The position numbers were made by a program, and so were the translations under genes. 8,436 nucleotides of DNA from Rickettsiales bacterium (GTDB taxonomy: Bacteria > Pseudomonadota > Alphaproteobacteria > Rickettsiales > Deianiraeaceae), in NCBI GenBank assembly GCA_947424985.1, contig CANDYN010000042.1:1-8436 (forward strand), written 5' to 3'. The notes beneath the pieces are model-generated. The model saw only the letters and a list, made by a program, of their open reading frames with translations, had not been told where the DNA came from and did no database searches. Shown here piece after piece: positions 1 to 6,690 of this stretch; the stretch's first letter is position 1; each line of letters opens with the position of its first letter.

Positions 1-809
1 TCCGATCCAACCGCCAAAGCCAAATTCGAAGGAAGAGTCCAAGGAGTTGTTGTCCAGGCAAGTAAAAAGATTTTATCGGCTTTAACACCCCCTATATCCT
101 GTAACTTTTTTACTCCATCTTCTAGTAGTTTAAACTTTACAGTCGCCGTCTTACTCTCCTTCTCACGATATGAATTATCCATCTTAGTCTCAAAGTTCGA
201 AAGCGGAGTTTCACATTTGTAAGAATATGGCATAACGCGTGTTGACTCGTAAATCAAACCCTTATCAAACAACTTTCCAAATGCAGAAATTACAGATTCC
301 ATGTAAGGTAAATCCATAGTCTTATAGCTGTCTTTAAAATCAACCCACCTCCCCTGTTTTGTAACGTAATCCTCCCATTCATTTGTATATTTCATAACCG
401 AAGTCTCGCAATGTTTATTAAATGCCGCAATCCCAGTCAAGCTTTTTCCGTCTTCGTCTCTAATAGCAACCCCATTATATTTTCCGTCAAACTCTTTTAT
501 CGCAAGCCTCCCGCTTACTCCAAGTTCTTTCTCGGATTCCATTTCCGCAGGCAATCCGTGACAATCCCATCCAAATTTTCTCTCACATCTTTGCCCAAGG
601 CTGGTGTGGTATCTTGCAAAAACATCTTTTACAAAGCCCGTGAGTAAATGTCCATAGTGCGGCAACCCGTTTGCAAAAGGCGGTCCATCAAAAAATATAT
701 AATCCTTACCGATATTCTTTTTTTCATAAACCGACTTATTAAAAACGTCGCCCTCTTTCCATGTCTTTAATATTTTTTCCTCTCTGTAATTCTTATCGTT
801 CTCGCTCAT
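1..809 (-). CDS. ileS: Isoleucyl-tRNA synthetase, N-terminal part (partial, runs off the left edge)
   Basis: This is a class I aminoacyl-tRNA synthetase that charges tRNA-Ile with isoleucine in the cytoplasm. The first 269 residues are visible and the gene continues past position 1. The HIGH-type signature is HYGH at residues 51-54, preceded by the FFDGPPFANGLP stretch. WDCHGLPAE (81-89) follows, then GRWVDF (153-158), and AWTTTPWTLPSNLALAVG (251-268) opens the CP1 editing domain. The wording of these blocks, including YKTMD and MPYS..CETPLSNFE, fits the eukaryote/archaea-like IleS clade known from Rickettsia rather than the E. coli type; this is recognised from memory, not aligned. The ATG at 807-809 gives a normal N-terminus and has a GAAG about seven bases upstream as a weak ribosome site. 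It follows the serine hydrolase on the same strand after 58 bases with no hairpin terminator, so it may be last in the tol transcript. The identity is very secure. Confidence 0.96.
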   Translation of the reverse strand, partial: MSENDKNYREEKILKTWKEGDVFNKSVYEKKNIGKDYIFFDGPPFANGLPHYGHLLTGFVKDVFARYHTSLGQRCERKFGWDCHGLPAEMESEKELGVSGRLAIKEFDGKYNGVAIRDEDGKSLTGIAAFNKHCETSVMKYTNEWEDYVTKQGRWVDFKDSYKTMDLPYMESVISAFGKLFDKGLIYESTRVMPYSYKCETPLSNFETKMDNSYREKESKTATVKFKLLEDGVKKLQDIGGVKADKIFLLAWTTTPWTLPSNLALAVGS

Positions 810-821
810 AATAAATCTTCG

Positions 822-859
822 GTTATAATCTATAATCAGATCTAGTTTTTAATTTTCAA
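822..859 (-). promoter_or_regulatory. Possible internal promoter for ileS
   Basis: In the 58-base gap before ileS the minus strand has TTGAAA (854-859) and, 18 bases on, TTATAG (830-835), preceded by TG as in an extended -10. A second -10-like TATAAC lies at 822-827. The matches are modest and the region is AT-rich, so chance is a real possibility. If it is real, ileS can be expressed apart from the tol genes upstream. Confidence 0.22.
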
Positions 860-867
860 TAACTTTT

Positions 868-1977
868 TTATAATTCATTTTCAAGTGTGCAAATCGTGTC
901 GTCTAAATCCACCTCAGCCAAAATATCCCCGGCAAGATCAGCATTTAATAAAGAAGATGTATTCGATAAAATGACAATAAAAGTCTTAAACTTTGGATGA
1001 TATACAAAAATATTCTTAACCCCATTGATCGCACCTCCATGAAAATAAGTCATAACATCGTAAAGCTTTCCATGTCGCATTCCATAGCCATAAAAAGCAT
1101 CAAGCTTTTCATTTCCACAGGAAGAATATGCAACGCCGTCCGTGCTAAATAATTTATTGTAAATGTATTCATCCTCTTGTAAATATTCTATAAATGCACG
1201 GAAATCTTTTATCGAAGCCTGCATCCCGAAATCTCCACTAGTAATATAATAATACTTATTCTGCAAAACAATAAAATTATTGTGACAATCGTAAGTTTTT
1301 GCCTCTTTTTTATCAAATTTTATACCTTTTTCGTTAATAAAAGCGGTCTTCATTCCAGCCGGCTTAAATACAAACTCACGCATAAAATCTGCATATTTAA
1401 ACCCGGAAACATTCTCAATAATCTTCGCAAGTAAAACGTAATTCGAATTACTATATCCAAAAATCTTATCCATCTTTTTCTTGTCAGCATGAGTTTTTTT
1501 CAAATATTCAAGTACAAATTCATTGTCAATATACTCGTGCCTATTAACCCTTTCGTTTAATCTTAGCGAAACATCGTTTAAATAATCTGGTAAACCACTC
1601 GTATGAAAAAGTAGGTTATACACCTTTATCTTCTCGGGTAAGAAAAAAAACTCCTTTGGTAAATAATATTTTGCCGGTATATTTAAATTAACCTTCCCCT
1701 CCTTCTCAAGCTTTGCAATTGCAACTGCTGTGAACATTTTTAATACCGAACCCGACTCAAATATAGTCTCATCATCCACCTTTCTGTTATTCTCAATATC
1801 CGATTTCCCAATATATTCCTCAAGCAAAACCTTATTATCTTTTAACACCAAAACCGCTGCTCCTGCAATTCTTGGGTCATATCTCAAGCTCTTTATAGAT
1901 TTAAATTCATACTTAATCCCGCTAGCAAAAGCATAATTTGAAGTAATAAAAAATAATAATACGAATAGTTTTTTCAT
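868..1977 (-). CDS. Secreted serine hydrolase of the beta-lactamase / class C penicillin-binding-protein fold
   Basis: The 369-residue protein starts with a signal peptide (MKKLFVLLFFITSNYAFA), with likely cleavage after A18, so it should act in the periplasm. The three active-site elements of the family are visible. They are SxxK as S77-V-L-K80, with S77 the likely nucleophile; YxN as Y175-S-N177; and a histidine-glycine motif at H313-G-G in place of KTG, as in class C-related esterases and peptidases. The family segment LLFHTSGLPDY lies at 122-132. Members include D-amino-acid peptidases, esterases and penicillin-binding-like proteins, so the substrate cannot be named, and true beta-lactamase activity is not implied. 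It starts 6 bases after tolA stops, which implies translational coupling in the tol operon. Its position suggests an envelope or peptidoglycan-related role, but that is inference. Family is secure; function is unknown. Confidence 0.88.
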   Translation of the reverse strand: MKKLFVLLFFITSNYAFASGIKYEFKSIKSLRYDPRIAGAAVLVLKDNKVLLEEYIGKSDIENNRKVDDETIFESGSVLKMFTAVAIAKLEKEGKVNLNIPAKYYLPKEFFFLPEKIKVYNLLFHTSGLPDYLNDVSLRLNERVNRHEYIDNEFVLEYLKKTHADKKKMDKIFGYSNSNYVLLAKIIENVSGFKYADFMREFVFKPAGMKTAFINEKGIKFDKKEAKTYDCHNNFIVLQNKYYYITSGDFGMQASIKDFRAFIEYLQEDEYIYNKLFSTDGVAYSSCGNEKLDAFYGYGMRHGKLYDVMTYFHGGAINGVKNIFVYHPKFKTFIVILSNTSSLLNADLAGDILAEVDLDDTICTLENEL

Positions 1978-1983
1978 AATTTT

Positions 1984-3159
1984 TTAATTAAAAGTGAGCT
2001 TTGAATACCTAAACTGTAAATCAACTTTTTGCCAAAGTGCATACCTATCTTTTGCAAGTCCATCAACTTTTTTGCAAGCCTCTATCGTATCTCTGACGCT
2101 CTCTTTTGCCTCACGGTACGCCGTAATCTGATAATCTTGCGTATATTTTTTCTCAATTATGTTATATTTTAAAACCCTTCCTTCAATATCAAAATATACT
2201 TCCACATCAACAACAATATCTTTTGGCATGTTATTTGCAACTTTTGTTTGGAGCCAATATTTGTGAAATGCTGCTGAAATAATATTTCGCTCATTTGCAA
2301 TCCCACCCTGCTTTTCCCCCTTTGAAACTCCATTTATACTTCCTGCGTCAGAAAACTTATCCAAAACTCGATTGCTTTCCGCAACGGCGGACGACGAAGC
2401 CCCGCTGTCAAGATCATTTTGAACGACCTTTTCCTTCTTTGAATCTTTTTTTGATAAAGACTTTGATATATCCTCAACGCTTTTCTTATCCTCTTTTTTT
2501 GTTGCAATTTTCTCCAATTTTTCTATCTTTTTCGCAAAATCATCCTGCTTTTTTATTTCCTCAATCGGTTTCTCAATCGGCCTCTTCTCAGTTACAACTT
2601 CATTTGCAATAACCTCTTTTTTCGCCTCCGTCGGTAATTGAGATTCAAGCTTTGCAGGATCCGACATAATCGTCGCACCCATGCCCCCTGCGGCTCCCAT
2701 TTGCAACACGGAAACCCTGATCTTGGAAACTTTTTTTTCCTTTATTCTGAATAAATCGTACGGAAAAACAACAAGAATTAATATCAAAAGGTGAACAACG
2801 ATCGCAAACTCAACCCCTCGCCTTGAATTAATGTCTTCGTCTTCAATTCTAAATAAATTTTCAAGCCTAAGGCCATTCAAAAACCTCAGTATCCACTTTT
2901 TGCACCTCGTTTTCAAATCATCCTCAATAATTAAAACCCCATCGTCATCTTCTTCAAAAGGCTTGAAATCATCGCTCTCAATAGAATTTGGATCTGTTAA
3001 ATATTCGTCCTGCTCAATTTTATTTAAAATATCGTTAATCGATAAATCCTCAAACGATGTCTCAATTGGCTTTTTAATAATTTTTTTCTTCTTCTTTTTA
3101 ATGACCCTCTTTACAGGTATTTTTCCTTCTCCAAGTTTGTCGTTAAAACCATTATTCAT
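1984..3159 (-). CDS. tolA: TolA-like periplasm-spanning protein with a long cytoplasmic N-terminus
   Basis: The 391-residue protein has a single membrane segment at about 116-137 (EFAIVVHLLILILVVFPYDLF), as in TolA and TonB. After it comes a Lys/Glu-rich, probably extended or helical region (about 180-250). A C-terminal domain (about 290-388) follows, including WLQTKVANNMPKDIVVDVEV and, near the end, KDRYALWQKVDLQF. That ending resembles the alphaproteobacterial TolA pattern of PDKY-x2-W-K followed by a hydrophobic strand. TolA links the TolQR proton motor to TolB/Pal at the outer membrane during constriction. Adjacency to tolQ and tolR favours TolA over TonB. The cytoplasmic N-terminus of about 113 residues is unusual, because TolA normally has only a short one. 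It holds a lysine run (21-30) and an acidic cluster (61-81). The start overlaps the tolR stop by 8 bases (ATGAATAA), which supports it. A TonB-like role is the main alternative. Confidence 0.8.
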   Translation of the reverse strand: MNNGFNDKLGEGKIPVKRVIKKKKKKIIKKPIETSFEDLSINDILNKIEQDEYLTDPNSIESDDFKPFEEDDDGVLIIEDDLKTRCKKWILRFLNGLRLENLFRIEDEDINSRRGVEFAIVVHLLILILVVFPYDLFRIKEKKVSKIRVSVLQMGAAGGMGATIMSDPAKLESQLPTEAKKEVIANEVVTEKRPIEKPIEEIKKQDDFAKKIEKLEKIATKKEDKKSVEDISKSLSKKDSKKEKVVQNDLDSGASSSAVAESNRVLDKFSDAGSINGVSKGEKQGGIANERNIISAAFHKYWLQTKVANNMPKDIVVDVEVYFDIEGRVLKYNIIEKKYTQDYQITAYREAKESVRDTIEACKKVDGLAKDRYALWQKVDLQFRYSKLTFN

Positions 3160-3601
3160 GCTCAGTTACAAGAACTATATTATTAAAATCACTTTTTGCC
3201 AAAAGATTGATAATTGACATAATTTTATCGTATACAAGCTCTTTATCTCCACGTAAAAAAACAATTGTCTCAGTTCCGTCTTTCTTTAATAATGATAAAT
3301 TTTCAACCAATTTTGTATATTCAGAAACTTTATCATTTACAAAAATCGCCCCAGTATTGTCGATGGTAATCGTTATATTTATATTTTTTACCTCCAAATC
3401 GTTATTCTGAGAACCCTTTGGTAAATTAATATTAAGCCCGGAAACAAGCGCCGGAGACGCAGCCATAAAAACGATCAAAAGCACAAGTAAGATATCAACA
3501 AAAGGCGTAACGTTTACCTCAGGCGGCAGCGAATTTTGAATAAACCCATGCCTCTTACCGCGTTTATGCTTATTACTTGCATTGTTAATATTAAAAGCCA
3601 T
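3152..3601 (-). CDS. tolR: TolR / ExbD family proton-motor subunit
   Basis: The 149-residue inner-membrane protein belongs to the ExbD/TolR family. It has a short basic cytoplasmic N-terminus, then one membrane helix opening with the family signature EVNVTPFVDILLVLLIVFM (28-46). D36 matches the essential proton-path aspartate of TolR and ExbD. A periplasmic domain follows from about residue 57 to the end, with NINLPKGS after the helix and the strand-like NITITIDNTGAIFVNDK at 74-91. With TolQ it converts proton motive force into movement of TolA. The length is normal for the family. It starts 20 bases after tolQ ends, and its stop overlaps the tolA start. ExbD is the alternative name; the TolA-like gene next to it favours tolR. 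Confidence 0.92.
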   Translation of the reverse strand: MAFNINNASNKHKRGKRHGFIQNSLPPEVNVTPFVDILLVLLIVFMAASPALVSGLNINLPKGSQNNDLEVKNINITITIDNTGAIFVNDKVSEYTKLVENLSLLKKDGTETIVFLRGDKELVYDKIMSIINLLAKSDFNNIVLVTEHE

Positions 3602-3621
3602 TTATTTAAAAAATTTATAAT

Positions 3622-4338
3622 TTATTTATTTGCATCAAGATAGTTTTTTACTGAAAAATTGTCAAGTTCCCGTGATAAAACGTTTTCAATATGTAACCCA
3701 AAACTCTCGATCTCTCCGGCAACTTGCCCGACTTTTTTCGATAAATTTGAATAAAAAACAACCGCAGGTAAAGCAACAAAAAGCCCGATTGCGGTTGAAA
3801 ATAACGCCTCTGAAATCCCCGGTGCAATCGCAGTTAATGTCACCGAAGTTGCTCCTGCAATAGCTTTAAAGCTATTCATAACTCCCCAAACCGTTCCGAA
3901 AAGCCCTACAAACGGTGCAGTTGACGCTATAATTGATAAAATATTTAAACCCGATTGCAATCTCGCTTGCGCTGTAGATTGCGAATTTTGAATCGCCGTA
4001 ACAACCCGCTCTTTTGTCCCCGCTTTGACAAATTCAACCGCCATAACCGCTTGAGTAATATCACTCAAAATCCATTCTTCCATTGCTCCAATAAAAAGAT
4101 TTCCATATGTAGATTTATACGCGCCCCCTTTTACCTCCTGATAAAACTCTTCAAGAGTAATACCGGACCAAAATTTCTTCTCAAACTTTACATTTTTTCT
4201 CCTGATTACCTTAAATCCTGACATCTTTTGAAAAAAGACACTCCAACTCGCAAGCGACATGAAAACCAAAAGTAATAAAACGAGCTTAACCACTATATCT
4301 GCATGTATAATTCCGCTAAGAATTGAAAAATTGTTCAT
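3622..4338 (-). CDS. tolQ: TolQ / ExbB / MotA family proton channel subunit
   Basis: With the ATG at 4336-4338 the product has 238 residues and three membrane helices at about 16-36, 131-154 and 175-196. The hallmark ASTAPFVGLFGTVWGVMNSF lies at about 138-157, and TAIAPGISEALFSTAIGLFVALPAV covers the third helix. TolQ forms the ring around TolR helices that uses proton flow to drive TolA. A TTG at 4390-4392 would add 18 residues. I prefer the ATG, because the TTG is itself part of a good -35 box (TTGACT), and because about 15 residues before the first helix is the usual TolQ layout. Neither start has a clear Shine-Dalgarno sequence. It is the first gene of the minus-strand block and is divergent from glyS. 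Confidence 0.92.
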   Translation of the reverse strand: MNNFSILSGIIHADIVVKLVLLLLVFMSLASWSVFFQKMSGFKVIRRKNVKFEKKFWSGITLEEFYQEVKGGAYKSTYGNLFIGAMEEWILSDITQAVMAVEFVKAGTKERVVTAIQNSQSTAQARLQSGLNILSIIASTAPFVGLFGTVWGVMNSFKAIAGATSVTLTAIAPGISEALFSTAIGLFVALPAVVFYSNLSKKVGQVAGEIESFGLHIENVLSRELDNFSVKNYLDANK

Positions 4339-4363
4339 TAAAAAAGTAAAATAATCATTGCAA

Positions 4364-4392
4364 GTTATAAATATTGTTTGATAAAAAGTCAA
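4364..4392 (-). promoter_or_regulatory. Sigma70-type promoter of the tolQRA block
   Basis: On the minus strand TTGACT (4387-4392) and TATAAC (4364-4369) are separated by exactly 17 bases, each matching the consensus at five of six positions. The expected start of transcription is near 4357, giving a leader of about 20 bases before the tolQ ATG at 4338. The site lies in the short divergent gap, where a promoter is required. No operator was recognised. Confidence 0.6.
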
Positions 4393-4407
4393 TAAAAACT
4401 TTATTAT
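4378..4407 (+). promoter_or_regulatory. Possible glyS promoter, interleaved with the tolQ promoter
   Basis: TTGATA (4378-4383) and TATTAT (4402-4407) are 18 bases apart, each one base off consensus. The start of transcription would fall near 4414, leaving a leader of only about five bases, so either the message is almost leaderless or another AT-rich box is used. The -35 element lies inside the spacer of the divergent tolQ promoter. This is plausible from position, but base composition makes such matches common. Confidence 0.35.
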
Positions 4408-4418
4408 TTTGAAGATAT

Positions 4419-6029
4419 ATGAAAAAAGAGCTTTTTATACATATATATACTGAAGAAATTCCCTGTAAAATGCAGCAAAATGCAGATATTGACAAGAAAT
4501 TTGTTGAAGTTTTTTTAACTCAAGCTCAAAAACTCGGAATGAAACTTGAGGAAAACGATATAGCTTTCGATAAATCCTGTGTTAGAAGTATTATTTCGTG
4601 TAATTTAGAAGAAAAATTTATAAGCGAAAGTGTTTTAACCCGCGGTCCAAAAATAGATAGTAATCCAGCCGCAATCGAAGGATTTTTGCGAAAATATAAT
4701 ATCACAAAAAACGATTTGGAAATAGAGGATGGACATTACATATATAAAACCCCACAAAAAAACCTGAGAACCGTAGATATATTACCGACCTTTCTTGAAA
4801 ATTGTTTTACAAATTGGGAAACTATCTGGCCAAGCGTAACAACTTGGGCAAATGGCCTTAACTGGCCAAGACCAATTCGTGCTTTAACAGCACTTTTCGA
4901 TTCCAAATTAATTGATTTCGAAGTAAGCGATATAAAATCAAGTTTTGAAATCCGTGGACATAAATTCTCAAGCCAAGATATATATAAAAAAATCTCCTCA
5001 AAAGCTGATTGCTACTCATTTTTATCGGAACAAAAAATAATTCTTGATAGAGTTCATCCGGAGAAAATTCCACAAAGGCTCGATCAAATCAAAGAAAAAG
5101 TAAAATCCGCCCAAAGTCAAGATCTTACCGAAATGCAACTTGAAATTATAAATGAAGTTAATACCTTGTGCGAAAGTGTATCAATCATTATTGGAGAAAT
5201 TGACAAAAAGTTTGAAATCTTGCCAAACGAATTGATAATAGCCGTAATGAAAAACCATTTAAAATATATTCCACTTATTGACTCCAGCGGAAAATTAAAC
5301 AAAAAGTTTGCGATAATAGTAGATACTAATGAAGAAAACGATGAAAAAACAAAAAGTATTTTACAGGGAAATTTAAGAGTTTTAAATGCAAGACTTGAAG
5401 ATGCCCTTTTCTTTTTCAATAAAGATAAGTCGCAAAAAATAGAATTTTTTAAAGAAAAGCTATCTCAAATTAATTTCAATTCAAAACTTGGAAATATACT
5501 AGATTCAGTTGAAAGAATAAAAGCACTACATAGTATATTGTCACAAAATTTCTCTTTCAAAGTAAATGAAGGAATAGCCAAAAATACAATTGATTTAATA
5601 AAACTTGATCTTGGCTCTAGCATGATTTCCGAATTCCCGGAACTTCAAGGATATATGGTTCCATATTATTTCTATCATCTTGCAGACGATAAAAACTTGC
5701 TTGAAAAAGCTGCCATTTATCAATATAAAACTATACTTGATACGATAAATGCAGGCCTTGACACCGAAGCTTGGGAAATATTACTCACAATCTGGCTTGA
5801 ATATTCACTTTCTTTAATTATAGTCGGAGAAAAACCAACTTCTTCAAAAGACCCGTTTGGAATCAGAAGGCGATTGAAATACGTGTTTCAATGTGTCGAT
5901 AAAATCTTAAAAATAGATGATTTTGCAACAAAACTGTCAAAAATAATTACAGAGTATGCCAAAAAAATCAATAACAATATCGATACAAATGATATTTTAA
6001 GTGAAATACTGAAACACAAGAATGATTAA
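4419..6029 (+). CDS. glyS: Glycyl-tRNA synthetase beta subunit, C-terminally short
   Basis: The beta subunit of the bacterial alpha2-beta2 glycyl-tRNA synthetase binds tRNA-Gly, while the GlyQ alpha subunit carries the class II catalytic core. Family blocks appear in order: TEEIP (11-15), NPAAIEGFLRK (82-92), WPRPIRAL (149-156), EIRGHKF (177-183), MKNHLKY (277-283), GNLRVLNARLEDALFFF (317-333), EFPELQGYM (405-413) and PTSSKDPFGIRRR (473-485). Family members usually run to about 660-700 residues, with some 150-170 after the KDPF block. Here only about 50 follow, so most of the C-terminal anticodon-binding region is absent. rsmD begins 16 bases after the stop, leaving no room for a frameshifted remainder. 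glyQ is not adjacent in this window. The ATG start is preceded by GAAGA close by (4411-4415). The family call is secure; whether this short form is fully active is unknown. Confidence 0.93.
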   Translation: MKKELFIHIYTEEIPCKMQQNADIDKKFVEVFLTQAQKLGMKLEENDIAFDKSCVRSIISCNLEEKFISESVLTRGPKIDSNPAAIEGFLRKYNITKNDLEIEDGHYIYKTPQKNLRTVDILPTFLENCFTNWETIWPSVTTWANGLNWPRPIRALTALFDSKLIDFEVSDIKSSFEIRGHKFSSQDIYKKISSKADCYSFLSEQKIILDRVHPEKIPQRLDQIKEKVKSAQSQDLTEMQLEIINEVNTLCESVSIIIGEIDKKFEILPNELIIAVMKNHLKYIPLIDSSGKLNKKFAIIVDTNEENDEKTKSILQGNLRVLNARLEDALFFFNKDKSQKIEFFKEKLSQINFNSKLGNILDSVERIKALHSILSQNFSFKVNEGIAKNTIDLIKLDLGSSMISEFPELQGYMVPYYFYHLADDKNLLEKAAIYQYKTILDTINAGLDTEAWEILLTIWLEYSLSLIIVGEKPTSSKDPFGIRRRLKYVFQCVDKILKIDDFATKLSKIITEYAKKINNNIDTNDILSEILKHKND

Positions 6030-6045
6030 ATTATAAATTATATAT

Positions 6046-6627
6046 ATGTTTAAAATAACATCAGGAGCTTTAAAAAATCGATTGATATTCGGGTCTGAAG
6101 ATTTTTTCGAAAAAAACAGAGTTCGTCCAACCTCAAATTATACAAAACAATTAATTTTTAATATTGTAAAAAATAGCCCGGCTTTTGAAAATATCCCAAT
6201 TCAAGATGCGATAATTTGCGATGTTTGCTCGGGAAGCGGTGCGATAGGCTTTGAATTTATCTCAAATGGTGCAAAAAAATGTTACTTTATAGATTCAAAC
6301 ATGGATTTACTTAAAAATGTCGAGAATACCGCATCCAGTCTTGAAATAAGCGAACAAATTCAAACCCTGAGAAGTATGACCAAAATAAAAGAAATTAAAG
6401 ACCAAATCGATATAGTTTTTATCGATCCCCCTTATCAAGAACAAGAAAGAATTGTGACGAATTTCATTTCTATTGCAAAAAAATCAACTGGTATGAGTGA
6501 CAAAACCGTTGTGATTTTAGAATCATCTAAGTCCCTTGAAAACTTACTATCTAAACTGAATTGTGAAGTTTTTTTCTCTCGCAAAGTTTCAAATAAAACA
6601 AATATTTGTGCATTTTTTTTAAAATAG
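6046..6627 (+). CDS. rsmD: 16S rRNA guanine-N2 methyltransferase, RsmD family
   Basis: The 193-residue protein is a Rossmann-fold, S-adenosylmethionine-dependent methyltransferase. RPTS at 27-30, followed by KQLIFNIV, matches the RsmD N-terminal signature. The SAM-binding motif is DVCSGSGAIGFE (59-70), and the catalytic motif IV is DIVFIDPPY (122-130), in which DPPY is typical of enzymes methylating exocyclic amino groups. In E. coli RsmD makes m2G966 in 16S rRNA, and the same role is expected here. The length is normal. It follows glyS by 16 bases, probably on one transcript. No clear Shine-Dalgarno precedes the ATG, which is typical of this window. The gene ends in a run of eight T before the stop, with no hairpin, so transcription may continue into the pilin-like gene. 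Confidence 0.93.
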   Translation: MFKITSGALKNRLIFGSEDFFEKNRVRPTSNYTKQLIFNIVKNSPAFENIPIQDAIICDVCSGSGAIGFEFISNGAKKCYFIDSNMDLLKNVENTASSLEISEQIQTLRSMTKIKEIKDQIDIVFIDPPYQEQERIVTNFISIAKKSTGMSDKTVVILESSKSLENLLSKLNCEVFFSRKVSNKTNICAFFLK

Positions 6628-6690
6628 TTTAGAAAATACTTGCGTTTTATTAAAAAAGGATTTAATTTATTCTGATTTGTTTCGAAATAT

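Noticed and set aside
411..647. Plus-strand open frame inside ileS
   Set aside because: It lies wholly antisense to the well-supported ileS reading frame and resembles nothing.
2295..2612. Plus-strand open frame opposite tolA
   Set aside because: It is antisense to a clear gene, rich in Ser, Pro, Phe and Leu as expected from complementing Lys/Glu codons, and shows no family motif.
2831..3217. Plus-strand open frame of 128 codons opposite the tolA start and tolR end
   Set aside because: It has serine and phenylalanine runs mirroring the acidic and lysine codons of tolA; no start signal and no recognisable domain.
4339..4392. 18-residue N-terminal extension of TolQ from a TTG start
   Set aside because: The TTG is the first half of a well-spaced -35 hexamer, it leaves only 26 bases to the divergent glyS, and the ATG at 4338 gives the usual TolQ N-terminal length.
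5117..5419. Minus-strand open frame inside glyS
   Set aside because: Antisense to conserved GlyS blocks; composition is that of a shadow frame.
6613..6624. Terminator at the end of rsmD (run of eight T)
   Set aside because: There is no inverted repeat before the T run, and it lies inside the coding region.
6628..6690. Dedicated promoter for the pilin-like gene
   Set aside because: The best -35-like box (TTGCGT, 6640-6645) has no good -10 at 16-18 bases; read-through from rsmD is equally likely.
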